DNA of 64,000 nt from Methylorubrum populi. Lineage in GTDB: Bacteria; Pseudomonadota; Alphaproteobacteria; Rhizobiales; Beijerinckiaceae. The stretch is taken from positions 5,232,501-5,296,500 of the forward strand of contig NZ_AP014809.1 in assembly GCF_002355515.1 (NCBI RefSeq), written 5' to 3'. Of the stretch, positions 45,201 to 52,543 are shown in pieces. Each line of letters begins with the position of its first letter. Within the stretch, counting starts at the first letter, position 1. The position numbers and the translations under genes are program-made. Under the pieces are notes generated by a model. The model ran no database searches, had not been told where the DNA came from, and saw only the letters and a program-made list of their open reading frames with translations.

Positions 45201-45471
45201 CCAGCACCTCGACCTGTTCCGGGTTCAGGCCCGGCGCCTCGGTCTGCACCGTCACCGTGGGCGGAGCGAATTCCGGGAAGACGTCGTACTTGGCCGAACC
45301 GAGGGCGACGACGCCGTAGACGGCGAGCGCCAGGACCAGCGCCAGGACGATGCCGGGCCGTCGCACCGCGAAGGCGACCAGGGCGGATTGCAGGCCCGAC
45401 GGGGCCGGGCCCGGAGGTGTCGCCGGCGCGTCGTCTCGCACCGGCCGGCGTGCGGGCGGATGGTCGAGCAT
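42292..45471 (-). CDS. Heavy-metal-type RND efflux transporter (CusA/CzcA-like)
   Basis: A 1059-residue pump of the HME/CzcA group. Motifs: DVFPEFAPPTVTVQTEAPG, EVVDDAVIGVENVMRRLRE (TM4 Asp pair), and C-terminal SLGSIVGFVTLFGISLRNTIMMIAHY (TM10 region). The TM4 segment reads GEVVDDAVI rather than the common DFGIIVDGAVV, and TM10 has SLRNT where HME pumps usually have a neutral ENG/LNG, so transport specificity could differ. Start ATG 45471 abuts the adaptor stop directly. Predicted to export divalent/monovalent metals or organic acids. Confidence 0.9.
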   Translation of the reverse strand: MLDHPPARRPVRDDAPATPPGPAPSGLQSALVAFAVRRPGIVLALVLALAVYGVVALGSAKYDVFPEFAPPTVTVQTEAPGLNPEQVEVLVTQALEVAIGGLPGLATMRSNSIQGLSVITATFASGSDIYRARQLVNERLASVTARLPQGVLPPTMTALTSSTSSVLLVGLSSPTRSLMDLRTVADWRLRLRLLATPGVGEVLVYGGDLRSIRIQVRPQDLVRFRIGLNDVLAAGRKATGVRGAGFVDTINQRITLQTEGQSLTPEAVARTVLINEGGASVVLGDVADVVAGPEPAISAALVDGQPGVLLMVGAQYGANTLDVTAGVEAALAEMRPGLERDGITLRADLFRPANFVTQATDNVVQALALGGLLVVVVLFIFLADWRTALISASAIPLSLIGAVLMLGAFGQSLNTMTLGGLAIAIGEVVDDAVIGVENVMRRLRENRCAAVPRSGAQVVLDAILEVRVSVAYATFAVLLVFLPVLALTGVPGRLFAPLALAYILAVLTSLAVALTVTPALARLLLAGRTNLPVREPPVSRHVRGTYARGLARLNRHPRLVLIGSFALILAAALPVPFFGGVFLPDLKEGHLILHMASAPGTSLQETLRLGERLTAGLKAVPGVRAVAQQVGRAEAGYDLGGTHDSEIHIDLEPGLDGAGQERAEAGIRALMAATPGASFSLKTFLTERIEEVVSGFTAPVVVSITGTNLDRIEATARDVARELAEVRGAADVQLKSPPGLPQVNVSLRPTDLRHWGLDAIEVLEIVRTAYQGDIVGQAYEGNAVFNVVVVLEPAVRTRLSTLGNLPLRTPSGSYIRLAQVADVYETAGRYAVGHVGAQRVRVVTANVEGRDVASFTEAAKRKIAREVAQPSGIDIGFGGAAETQAKARRELALYTGLAGLGIVLLLLVVTGSLTNLALVLVNLPFAFVGGVLAVAASGAVISLGSIVGFVTLFGISLRNTIMMIAHYEHMVLVEGRAWNEGAAIEGAADRLVPILMTSLVTGLGLLPLALGAGEPGREIEGPMALVILGGLATSTVLNLAVLPMLALRFARFKAADTAL

Positions 45472-46578
45472 TCAGTCGTCGTCCGCGTCGGAGGCCTGGA
45501 TCTGACCTCTCAGCTCCTCGGAGAGAACGGCCTGCGGTCCGGTCACGACGATCTCCGCCTCGGGGCCGAGATCGTCCACGACATAGGCGTCGGCCGAGAT
45601 CGGTGCGTCCGGCTTGAGCGGATGGCGGGCGAACGCGTCGTCGCCGACGCTGCGGTAGATCCAGGCGCTCCCCTGCCAATGCACCACCGCGCTCTCGGGC
45701 ACGGCAATGCCGCTCGTCTCGCGCTCCGAGGTCAGGAAGGCGAGCGTGCTCATGCCGGGCAGAAGCCCACTGTCGCCGGCCACGGTGTAGAAGTAGCTGA
45801 CGCCCTGAATGCGCTGGTCGGTCCGGGTCGCGGGAGAGATGTAGCGCAGGGCGACGCGCTCGCTCTGCGGGGGCACTTCGGCGTGGGCGATCGCCGGCGG
45901 TGCCTTCAGCGTCTCGCCGGGCGGCAGCGTCACCTGCACCAGGAAGTCGGTGCGCTCGATCAGCCGGGTGATGACGGGCGAGCGCTCGATGATGGCGCGG
46001 CCGATCACGGTGCCCCATTCCTGTTGCGCGGTGGCCGCCAGCGTCCGGACCTGGGACTGCGCCGCCGCGAGTGCCGCCTCGTCGGTGCGGAAGGTGCCTT
46101 CGGCCGTCTCGAGCTGGACCTGCGTCGCGTACTGGCCCAGGCTGCGCGCCCGGATATAGGCCGCCCGCGAGACCTCCGCCTTCGCCTCGGCCGTCTGCAG
46201 CTGCGCCTTGGCGCTGGCATAGCTGTTGGTGAGTTCCGTGACCCGGGCGAGGTCGAGAACCGAACCGAACGCCTGCACCTCGATGCGGTGAGCCTTCCGC
46301 TGGTGCCGCGCCGTCTCGATGCCGATCCGCTCCTGTTCCTCGTCGCTCAGCCGGACGACGGCTCGTCCGCCCTCGACGGCGATCCGGACCGGGGGACGGT
46401 TCCCGGCCGGCGGTTGGTGTGCCGCGGGCCTCATCGCGCTGGACAGTCGATCGTGCAGGTCGGAGAAGACCGGACCGGCGTTGACGCGCAGGCCGGATCC
46501 GGCTTCCGTCAGGGCGAGCACGCCGAGCCCGACCAAGCCCAGCGCCAGCCCCACGGGCAGAACGACCCGCCGCCGCAT
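45472..46578 (-). CDS. RND efflux periplasmic adaptor (CusB/CzcB-like)
   Basis: A 368-residue adaptor with signal anchor (VVLPVGLALGLVGLGVLALTE). The N-terminal part holds the YFFT-less barrel start VRIAVEGGRAVVRLS; a coiled-coil segment (SYASAKAQLQTAEAKAEVSRAAYIRARSLGQ, residues 118-150) bridges to IERSPVITRLIERTDFLVQVTLPPGE. No C-terminal metal-binding CusF domain. Abuts the pump gene (0 bp). No outer-membrane factor gene nearby. ATG 46578 has GGAGAGG directly upstream. Confidence 0.9.
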   Translation of the reverse strand: MRRRVVLPVGLALGLVGLGVLALTEAGSGLRVNAGPVFSDLHDRLSSAMRPAAHQPPAGNRPPVRIAVEGGRAVVRLSDEEQERIGIETARHQRKAHRIEVQAFGSVLDLARVTELTNSYASAKAQLQTAEAKAEVSRAAYIRARSLGQYATQVQLETAEGTFRTDEAALAAAQSQVRTLAATAQQEWGTVIGRAIIERSPVITRLIERTDFLVQVTLPPGETLKAPPAIAHAEVPPQSERVALRYISPATRTDQRIQGVSYFYTVAGDSGLLPGMSTLAFLTSERETSGIAVPESAVVHWQGSAWIYRSVGDDAFARHPLKPDAPISADAYVVDDLGPEAEIVVTGPQAVLSEELRGQIQASDADDD

Positions 46579-46834
46579 CTCATCCTCTCCGCACCCCTCG
46601 CGTTCTTCGCGCGATTTGCCACTTTTGCCCGGTTTTGATTGCGTGGTCTACCTGGATCTCGCGAGCCGGTCCGCTTCGTGTGGATGTTGGACCGCATGTC
46701 CACGGGATCGAGCTCGATCCCGCACGCGGCGGGGATGAAGGCGAAAGGCGAAAGGCGAAACGCCGGCCTGGATCGGGAACGGCCGGCCCGCGCCGGCGGA
46801 TACGTCCCTATCGCCTCGGCACATGCATCACACC

Positions 46835-47053
46835 ATGACCCGCTTCCGCCCGATCGCCCTTCTCGCCGTCCTCCTGTTCGCCGTCGTCGCGATCGCGGCC
46901 ATCGTGCTGCGCACCACCAGCGACGGGCCCAGTACGGCTCGGGATACGGCCGGTCTTCGGACCAGCGCACCCTGCGATCAGCCGAAGCCCGGAGCGGCGT
47001 CCCGCTCCCCCGATTGTCCGCAGGCAGCCCCGCCCAGTGCCCGTGCACCGTAA
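46835..47053 (+). CDS. Small membrane or secreted protein, unknown function
   Basis: A 72-residue frame (ATG 46835, or 46823 for 76 residues). N-terminal hydrophobic segment RPIALLAVLLFAVVAIAAIVL suggests a single membrane anchor or signal; the rest (SGPSTARDTAGLRTSAPCDQPKP) is low-complexity with two cysteines. No ribosome site is obvious, so this is tentative. Confidence 0.45.
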   Translation: MTRFRPIALLAVLLFAVVAIAAIVLRTTSDGPSTARDTAGLRTSAPCDQPKPGAASRSPDCPQAAPPSARAP

Positions 47054-47158
47054 CGGTGAGGCTCACGCCTTCCGCCCGCGAATGTCGGCCCGCAACACTG
47101 GACAGGGGCGGGCAACCCGCCGATGAAAGGGCGCCTTGTCCCAGCGAGTCCTTGAGCC

Positions 47159-47572
47159 GTGCGCGTCGTGAAGAAGTTTCTGAAGAAGGCGAAACTGCAG
47201 GCCCTGACGACGCGGCGGGCGCCGTCCTCGATCGTCCGCACGCCGCTGCCGGGCTTCGATCCGATCTACTATCTCTACTGGTACCCGGACGTGCGCGCGT
47301 TTCCGCAGGGTCCGCTGGTCCACTATATTCATTATGGCTGGCGGGAAGGGCGCGATCCGAGCGCCGGGTTCAGCACCGAGGGCTATCTGAGGGCTAATCC
47401 GGACGTGCGCGAGAGCGGCTGCAACCCGCTCGTTCATTTCGTCGAGTGCGGCCTCTCAGAGGGACGGCGGGGATGGAGCAAGAATCCGGACGCGCCCCCG
47501 CCGAAGCCGCATCCGCTGGATTATCAATCGGGCAAGCTCCTGCCGCCGCCGGCCCGTGCCGCGCAGGGCTGA
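47159..47572 (+). CDS. Stand-alone glycosyltransferase-associated repeat protein
   Basis: A 137-residue protein. Two copies of a motif commonly found fused to polysaccharide glycosyltransferases are present: FDPIYYLYWYPDVRAFPQGPLVHYIHYGWREGR (residues 32-63) and FSTEGYLRANPDVRESGCNPLVHFVECGLSEGR (residues 69-101). N terminus is basic (KKFLKKAKLQ), the C terminus proline-rich. No catalytic domain. It may target or regulate surface polysaccharide enzymes. GTG 47159; GTG 47168 also possible. Confidence 0.75.
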   Translation: MRVVKKFLKKAKLQALTTRRAPSSIVRTPLPGFDPIYYLYWYPDVRAFPQGPLVHYIHYGWREGRDPSAGFSTEGYLRANPDVRESGCNPLVHFVECGLSEGRRGWSKNPDAPPPKPHPLDYQSGKLLPPPARAAQG

Positions 47573-47695
47573 GACCGGCCAAAGCAGTCCGTGCGATCCG
47601 GGCTTTGCTGAAACGAGCCGCCAAATCGCTCTGTTGACGACGGCCCTCGGCTATGGCTGTAGGCCTCTTCGTGTTGCGAGGGGTTCGATTCCGTC

Positions 47696-48214
47696 ATGTC
47701 CGAAGGCGATACGCTGGCCAAGGCCCTTGCCGATGTCCGGCAGCGGATGGCCGATCTCCAGAGCCAGTACGAGCGCGTCTCCGCCGAATTGACCAAGCTC
47801 CGGGTGGCGGAGAAGTCGCTCGCGGCGATCGTGGAAGGCGCGCCCCTCGAGGATGCCTTGGGCGCTGCGAGCGCGACCGCCCAGACGTTTTCGGCCGAGA
47901 TGCGCTCCGGACGCGGCGGGCGCGGCAGCCGCGGGCCGCGGGCCAACTCGGCCAAGGGGCGGCTCAAGGCCCTTCTGGAGGGTGCCGGACCGCAGGGCCT
48001 GTCTCATGCCGAAATCGCGCGGCGCCTGCCCGACGTCGCGCCCAACACGCTCAACACCTATCTCAGCGTCATGGCCAACAGCGGCGAGGCTCTGCGCCGC
48101 GGCGATTTCTACGCGGCCGGAACGGCCCATCCCGCCTCCGACGAGACGTCGGACGAAGCGGTCGACCCGCAGGAGCCGGCCGACGGGGACGAGGAGTCCG
48201 ACGCGGCCGAGTGA
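47696..48214 (+). CDS. Coiled-coil protein with C-terminal winged-helix-like domain
   Basis: A 172-residue protein. Residues 5-48 form a heptad-rich helix (VRQRMADLQSQYERVSAELTKLRVAEKSL); 80-140 resemble a DNA-binding winged helix (KGRLKALLEGAGPQGLSHAEIARRLPDVAPNTLNTYLSVMA); the C-terminal tail is acidic (ASDETSDEAVDPQEPADGDEESD). Likely a small DNA-associated or transcription-modulating protein, unassigned. Confidence 0.8.
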   Translation: MSEGDTLAKALADVRQRMADLQSQYERVSAELTKLRVAEKSLAAIVEGAPLEDALGAASATAQTFSAEMRSGRGGRGSRGPRANSAKGRLKALLEGAGPQGLSHAEIARRLPDVAPNTLNTYLSVMANSGEALRRGDFYAAGTAHPASDETSDEAVDPQEPADGDEESDAAE

Positions 48215-48235
48215 GGCGGGCGCCCGCGATCCGGC

Positions 48236-50095
48236 TCACTCGGGAAGCGCGAACACCACGAGCGCGTCGCCGGTGCCGAAGCCGGACGCCCTGGTGAAGG
48301 AAGCGCCGCCCGCGGCCACGGCGACGTATTGGCGGCCGTCGACCGTGTAGGTGACCGGCGGCCCGCCGATCCCTGCTCCGCACTGGAAGCGCCACAGTAT
48401 CTCGCCGGTCCGGGCGTCGTGGGCATCGAGATGCCCGTCCTCCTCGCCCGAGAAGACGAGGCCGCCCGCGGTGGCGAGCGTCCCGCCGGAGAGCCGGCTT
48501 CCCGCCTTGCGCGACCACGCCACGGCACCGCCATGGCCGAGATCGACCGCCGTCAGCGTGGAGTAGGCCGGCTCGCCCTTCGCCTCGCCGGTCTCGGTGT
48601 AGCGGATCTCGCCGCGTCCCCCGGCGGCTGGCGCCGTCTTCACCGTATAGGTCGCCGCTCCGTGCCGCACCTGGGCGAAGGCGAGGCCGCTTCCCGCATC
48701 GTAGGCAACCGGATGCCAGGACACCGCGCCGAGGGGGCCCGGGCTGACCACCGTGCCCTCCGGGCTTGGCGGCACGAACAGGTTCTTGTGCGTGATGAGG
48801 GGGGCGGATTTGCCGAGGAGGCGCCCGTCGGCGCGGTCGTGGACATAGATCCAGCCGAGCTTGCTCGCCTGCGCCACCGCCTTCACCGGGCCGTTCGCGG
48901 TCGGATAGTCGAGCAGGAAGGGCGGGCTCGCTACGTCGTAGCCCCACTCCTCGTGCGGCACCTGCTGGAAGTGCCAGCGGAGCTGCCCGGTCTTCACGTC
49001 GAGGGCGACGAGGCTCATCGTGTAGAGGTTGTCGCCGGGGCGCGTCAGGCCGAAATTCTGCGGCGCGGGGTTACCGGTGCCGAGATAGATCAGGCCGAGA
49101 GCGGCATCGTAGGCCGGCGTCATCCAGAGCGAGCCGCCGCCGACCTTCCAGGCCTCCCTGTGCTTCGGCGCGGCAGCCTTCTCCGCTGCGATATCGCGGT
49201 TGAGCGGAATCCCGTCCGGGGTCGTCTCGGCGAACGCGCCCTCCCAGCCATCGGCCTTGGTGACGTACCAGCGCCAGCGCTCCTCGCCGGTCCTCGCGTC
49301 GTAGGCGGCGAGCCAGCCGCGCCGGCCGTAGCCGCCCTCGATCCCGACCACCGCGCCGCCGTCGAGACCGCCCCGCTCGTCCTCGACATGCAGGCCGTAG
49401 CCGGCGCCCGTCACCCCGACGATGACGAGGCCTTCGGCCACCAGCGGCGGCATCTTGAAGCCGAGACGGCTCGACCCCTGGACCGGCTTGTCGCCTAAGG
49501 TTGCGGCGAGGGCCGAGGCGGTCTCGGTCTCGCCCTCCTCCGGGCGCACCGCCTCGCGGTCCCATGCGAGCTGGCCGGTCTTCGCATCGAGCGCGATCAC
49601 ACGCCCGTCCATCGTGGCCTCGTAGACGAGGCCTCCGGACACGGCGACGCCTCGGTTCGAGGGCGGTCCGAAGATCTTCTCAGTGCGTGCCTTGTGGGTG
49701 TAGGTCCACAAGACCCGGCCGGACTTCGCCTCCAGCGCCGCCACGTGGTTGCCGGTGGTCGAGACGTACATCACGCCCTCCACCACCACCGGCTCGGCCT
49801 GGAAGTAGCCGGTTACGCCGGTCTGGAAGATCCAGGCCGGGCGCAGGCGAGCGACATTGCCGCGGTCGATCTGGGCCAGCGGCGAGTGGTGGGTGTTGGT
49901 GGCGTCCCGCCCGAAGGCCGGCCAGTCACCGGAGGAGCGGGCGGCCTCTTGGGCCGACGCACCCGCCCTCGGCAGGAGCGCCGGCACGAGAAGCAGCAGC
50001 GCGGCGGCGAAGCTTATTCCGCCCCGGCCGATGCGCGCAGACGTGAGCTGGGCAGGCGTCGTCGCGTAGCGTGTCACTCTGATCCCCCCGTTCAT
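48236..50095 (-). CDS. PQQ-dependent-dehydrogenase-like quinoprotein with altered active site
   Basis: A 619-residue periplasmic beta-propeller with signal peptide (SFAAALLLLVPALLPRAGA, cleaved near ASA-QE). Eight WD-like quinoprotein blades are visible (e.g. RVLWTYTHK, GQLAWDRE, EERWRWYVT, GQLRWHFQ, EILWRFQC) and the metal-ligand Asn is kept (Asn342 in GNPAP). Against methanol/alcohol dehydrogenases, the ligand Glu is replaced (TGAGYG, Gly232) and the catalytic Asp is replaced by Gly385 in EEWGYD, while the Asp two residues later (Asp387), the lanthanide-ligand position, is kept. No vicinal Cys pair. ATG 50095; GTG 50077 also possible. Confidence 0.85.
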   Translation of the reverse strand: MNGGIRVTRYATTPAQLTSARIGRGGISFAAALLLLVPALLPRAGASAQEAARSSGDWPAFGRDATNTHHSPLAQIDRGNVARLRPAWIFQTGVTGYFQAEPVVVEGVMYVSTTGNHVAALEAKSGRVLWTYTHKARTEKIFGPPSNRGVAVSGGLVYEATMDGRVIALDAKTGQLAWDREAVRPEEGETETASALAATLGDKPVQGSSRLGFKMPPLVAEGLVIVGVTGAGYGLHVEDERGGLDGGAVVGIEGGYGRRGWLAAYDARTGEERWRWYVTKADGWEGAFAETTPDGIPLNRDIAAEKAAAPKHREAWKVGGGSLWMTPAYDAALGLIYLGTGNPAPQNFGLTRPGDNLYTMSLVALDVKTGQLRWHFQQVPHEEWGYDVASPPFLLDYPTANGPVKAVAQASKLGWIYVHDRADGRLLGKSAPLITHKNLFVPPSPEGTVVSPGPLGAVSWHPVAYDAGSGLAFAQVRHGAATYTVKTAPAAGGRGEIRYTETGEAKGEPAYSTLTAVDLGHGGAVAWSRKAGSRLSGGTLATAGGLVFSGEEDGHLDAHDARTGEILWRFQCGAGIGGPPVTYTVDGRQYVAVAAGGASFTRASGFGTGDALVVFALPE

Positions 50096-50266
50096 CGCAT
50101 CTCGGTCACGACGATGCGACGGTTCCGTCGAACGAACGCGAACATATTGTTCGCACGACTTTTTTGGAGCCATCCCGCGTTTGCGGGGTTGTTCGGGCAC
50201 ACGGACCGTCGGTGCATTCGATTGGATGCCCGTCCGACGGTCACCTTACTCGGACGAGAGGACTTG

Positions 50267-50536
50267 ATGCGAACTTTAATCCTGGCCGCGACGCTGGCTT
50301 TCGCTGCGCCCGCCTTCGCCCAGACCGCCGCGCCGACGGCGCCGCGGCCGGGCGCGCCCGTTACCGGAGGCCAGAACAACACCGGGGCCGACACCAACGC
50401 CACGATTCCCCGCGGCAGCACCGGGGCTGACACGGTGCAGACCGACTCGGCGGCGGGCGGCAACGCCAACCAGCCCTCCCGCGCGGTGCCGCAGGGAAGC
50501 GGCGGCGGCGGGAGCGGCAGCTCCGGCGGCAACTGA
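50267..50536 (+). CDS. Small secreted Gly/Ser/Pro-rich protein
   Basis: An 89-residue protein with signal peptide (TLILAATLAFAAPAFA, cleaved at AQ). The mature protein is low-complexity, Asn/Thr/Gly rich and ends in a glycine-serine tail (GSGGGGSGSSGGN). GAGAGGA lies 8 nt before ATG 50267. Divergent from the quinoprotein gene across ~170 bp. No family recognised. Confidence 0.75.
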   Translation: MRTLILAATLAFAAPAFAQTAAPTAPRPGAPVTGGQNNTGADTNATIPRGSTGADTVQTDSAAGGNANQPSRAVPQGSGGGGSGSSGGN

Positions 50537-50577
50537 TCCTCGAAGACATGACGGAACCGGCCCGCGCCGGTTCCGGC

Positions 50578-51723
50578 TCAGCCCCGTGGGGCCATCCGCA
50601 GTTCGAACTGCGCGCCCTTTCCGGGCTTCAGGATCAGCGTACCGTCGAGCTGACGGGCGAGGTTGCCGACGACGCGCATGCCCAGGCTCGCTCTGGCTTT
50701 CAGGGGATCGAAGCCCGGCGGCAGGCCGATTCCGTCGTCGCAGACCGAGACGGTGAGCCCGCCATCCTCCCGCATCATCGCCCCGACGCGGATCTCGCCC
50801 TGGCCGTCGGGATAGGCGTACTTGATCGCGTTGGTCACGAGTTCGTTGACGAACAGCCCGAGCGGGATCGCGAGATCGGCCGGCATCGTCACGGCCGCCG
50901 CGCGGCAGCGCAGGGCGTGGGCGCCCGCACTCTCGGTCAGTTTTTCGCAGAGAGCTTCGAGGAAGCCGGCGACGTCGATCTGCGTCAGGTCCGGCTGGCG
51001 CCAGAGCTGGTCGTGGACCTGCGCCACGGCCTCGACGCGGGCGCGCGCATCGGCCAGCGCGCTCCTCACGTCCTCGTTCTCGGTACCGCGGGCCTGGAGT
51101 GCGAGCAGGCCCGCCACCACGGCGAGGCTGTTCTTGACCCGGTGGCTCATCTCGCGGCTCAACAGGTCCTGCCGCTCGAGGGCGACCTTGAGCTGCGCCT
51201 CGGAGCGCTGACGTTCGATGGCGCTGCCGAGGAGATTGGCGAATCCCTGCATGAAGGCGATGTCGGCGGGGCCGAACACGCCCTCGCGGGTGTCGTCCAC
51301 CTCCAGCACGCCGTAATGGCCGTCCCGATTGGTGATGAGGACGTTCACCGCGCGGCGGATGCCGTGACTCGCCATCAGTTCCGGGGTCCGGAATCGGGTC
51401 TCGTTCTCCAGATGGTTCGAGATGACCGGCTGTCCGGTCTTCAGGGCGTAGCCCGCCGGCGAGGCGAGGTCGGCGCCGACGATCGCCCGGCCGACGCAAT
51501 CCGGCTCCCAGCCGACGCCCGCGCAGACAAGGAGCACGTCCTGCCTCGGCTGATACTCGAGCGCCTTGCAGAACTGCGCCTGCATCCCTTCCGCGCAGAG
51601 CTCGGTCGCCCGTTGCAGCAGCGGAAGAAGTTCGGTGGCGCGCAGGGCCTCGACGCCGAAATCGGAGAGAATCGCCTGCTGGCGCAGCCGAAGGTCGAGG
51701 GCCGCCGGCGAAAGCTCGGTCAT
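50578..51723 (-). CDS. Orphan GAF-HisKA_2 sensor histidine kinase
   Basis: A 381-residue cytoplasmic kinase. Residues 20-165 form a GAF domain (VLLVCAGVGWEPDCVGRAIV; FGPADIAFMQGFANLLGSAIERQR). Residues 180-380 hold the HisKA_2 box (SREMSHRVKNSLAVVAGLLALQ, His near 193), N box (NELVTNAIKYAYPDG) and G1 box (DDGIGLPPG). HWE/HisKA_2 kinases in alphaproteobacteria commonly feed the PhyR general stress response. No response-regulator gene is adjacent, so it is an orphan. Confidence 0.9.
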   Translation of the reverse strand: MTELSPAALDLRLRQQAILSDFGVEALRATELLPLLQRATELCAEGMQAQFCKALEYQPRQDVLLVCAGVGWEPDCVGRAIVGADLASPAGYALKTGQPVISNHLENETRFRTPELMASHGIRRAVNVLITNRDGHYGVLEVDDTREGVFGPADIAFMQGFANLLGSAIERQRSEAQLKVALERQDLLSREMSHRVKNSLAVVAGLLALQARGTENEDVRSALADARARVEAVAQVHDQLWRQPDLTQIDVAGFLEALCEKLTESAGAHALRCRAAAVTMPADLAIPLGLFVNELVTNAIKYAYPDGQGEIRVGAMMREDGGLTVSVCDDGIGLPPGFDPLKARASLGMRVVGNLARQLDGTLILKPGKGAQFELRMAPRG

Positions 51724-51938
51724 AGGATCGTCTCAGCGTTCCCAAAAGGCCGGTCTCGCGCGTGCGATGCGCCGGGCAGACGCGCGATGGCAGACGACGG
51801 TGTCGGCAATATGGGAAGGTTGGGTGCGCAACGCAGAATGGAAAGGCCCGGCGCTGCCGAACCCTTCCATGCAAGCCATTGATCGAGAGGGTTCGGCCGG
51901 CGGGGCGCGGCCCGCGCGCGGGCCGGCCTTTCGCTCGA

Positions 51939-52325
51939 TCAGGGCTTGGCGTTGATCAGCTTCTCGGCCCGGGCCACGGCCTCCTCGCAGCCCTTGGCGT
52001 CGCCCTTGCCGTCGGCGGTGCGGGCTTCCTCCAGCGCGACACGCGCCTGTTGGGCCTGATCGCCGCCCTTGCCGGCTTCCGCCGACTTCTCCGGTGGCGC
52101 CTCGCGCTGGTCGGTCTGGCCGCCGGTACCTGTCTGCCCCTCGCCCTCGCGATGGGCGGCGACGGTCTTGCTGCCGGTCGAAGCCGCGATCGACTCAGAC
52201 GCCTCGGACTTCGCGCGGCCGTCGAGTTTGGCGATCTTGTCGGCGCAGGGCGAGGCAAGCGCCGGCCCCGCCAGCAGGATGCCGGTCAGCGACAGGCCGA
52301 AGGTCAGACGGGCGGTAAGCGTCAT
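51939..52325 (-). CDS. Small secreted alanine-rich protein, unknown
   Basis: A 128-residue protein with signal peptide (LTARLTFGLSLTGILLAGPALA; SPCA). The mature part has a charged, Ala/Gln/Glu/Lys-rich low-complexity stretch (QTGTGGQTDQREAPPEKSAEAGKGGD) and a helical C terminus (EEARTADGKGDAKGCEEAVARAEKLINAKP) with two cysteines. ATG 52325; GAGGATC upstream. Function unknown. Confidence 0.7.
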   Translation of the reverse strand: MTLTARLTFGLSLTGILLAGPALASPCADKIAKLDGRAKSEASESIAASTGSKTVAAHREGEGQTGTGGQTDQREAPPEKSAEAGKGGDQAQQARVALEEARTADGKGDAKGCEEAVARAEKLINAKP

Positions 52326-52398
52326 GAAACGTCGATCCTCGTACAACACTGATGCCTGAGAAAGTCGCGAGGCACCCGCAGAGTTGCCGCGGATTTTT

Positions 52399-52532
52399 CC
52401 TCTCCCCTCTGCGGGGCAGGATGCCCGCGCAGCGGGCGAGAGAGGGGCGGGCCAAGCTTGCCGGGGAGGCATCGCTCCCCTCACCCGTCCCCCTCCGGAG
52501 CCGCCCTCCCCCCGGCGAGGGGGGAGAGCGTC
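52399..52532 (+). repeat. Palindromic intergenic repeat (copy B)
   Basis: About 130 bp: CCTCTCCCCTCTGCGGGG...GGGCGAGAGAGGGGCGGGCC, then CCCCTCACCCGTCCCCCTC (52477 onward) and CCGCCCTCCCCCCGGCGAGGGGGG. The modules match copy A at 23498-23633 in inverse orientation. Lies between the small secreted protein and the molybdoenzyme large-subunit stop; may double as a terminator. Confidence 0.75.
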
Positions 52533-52543
52533 GATGGTGGACT

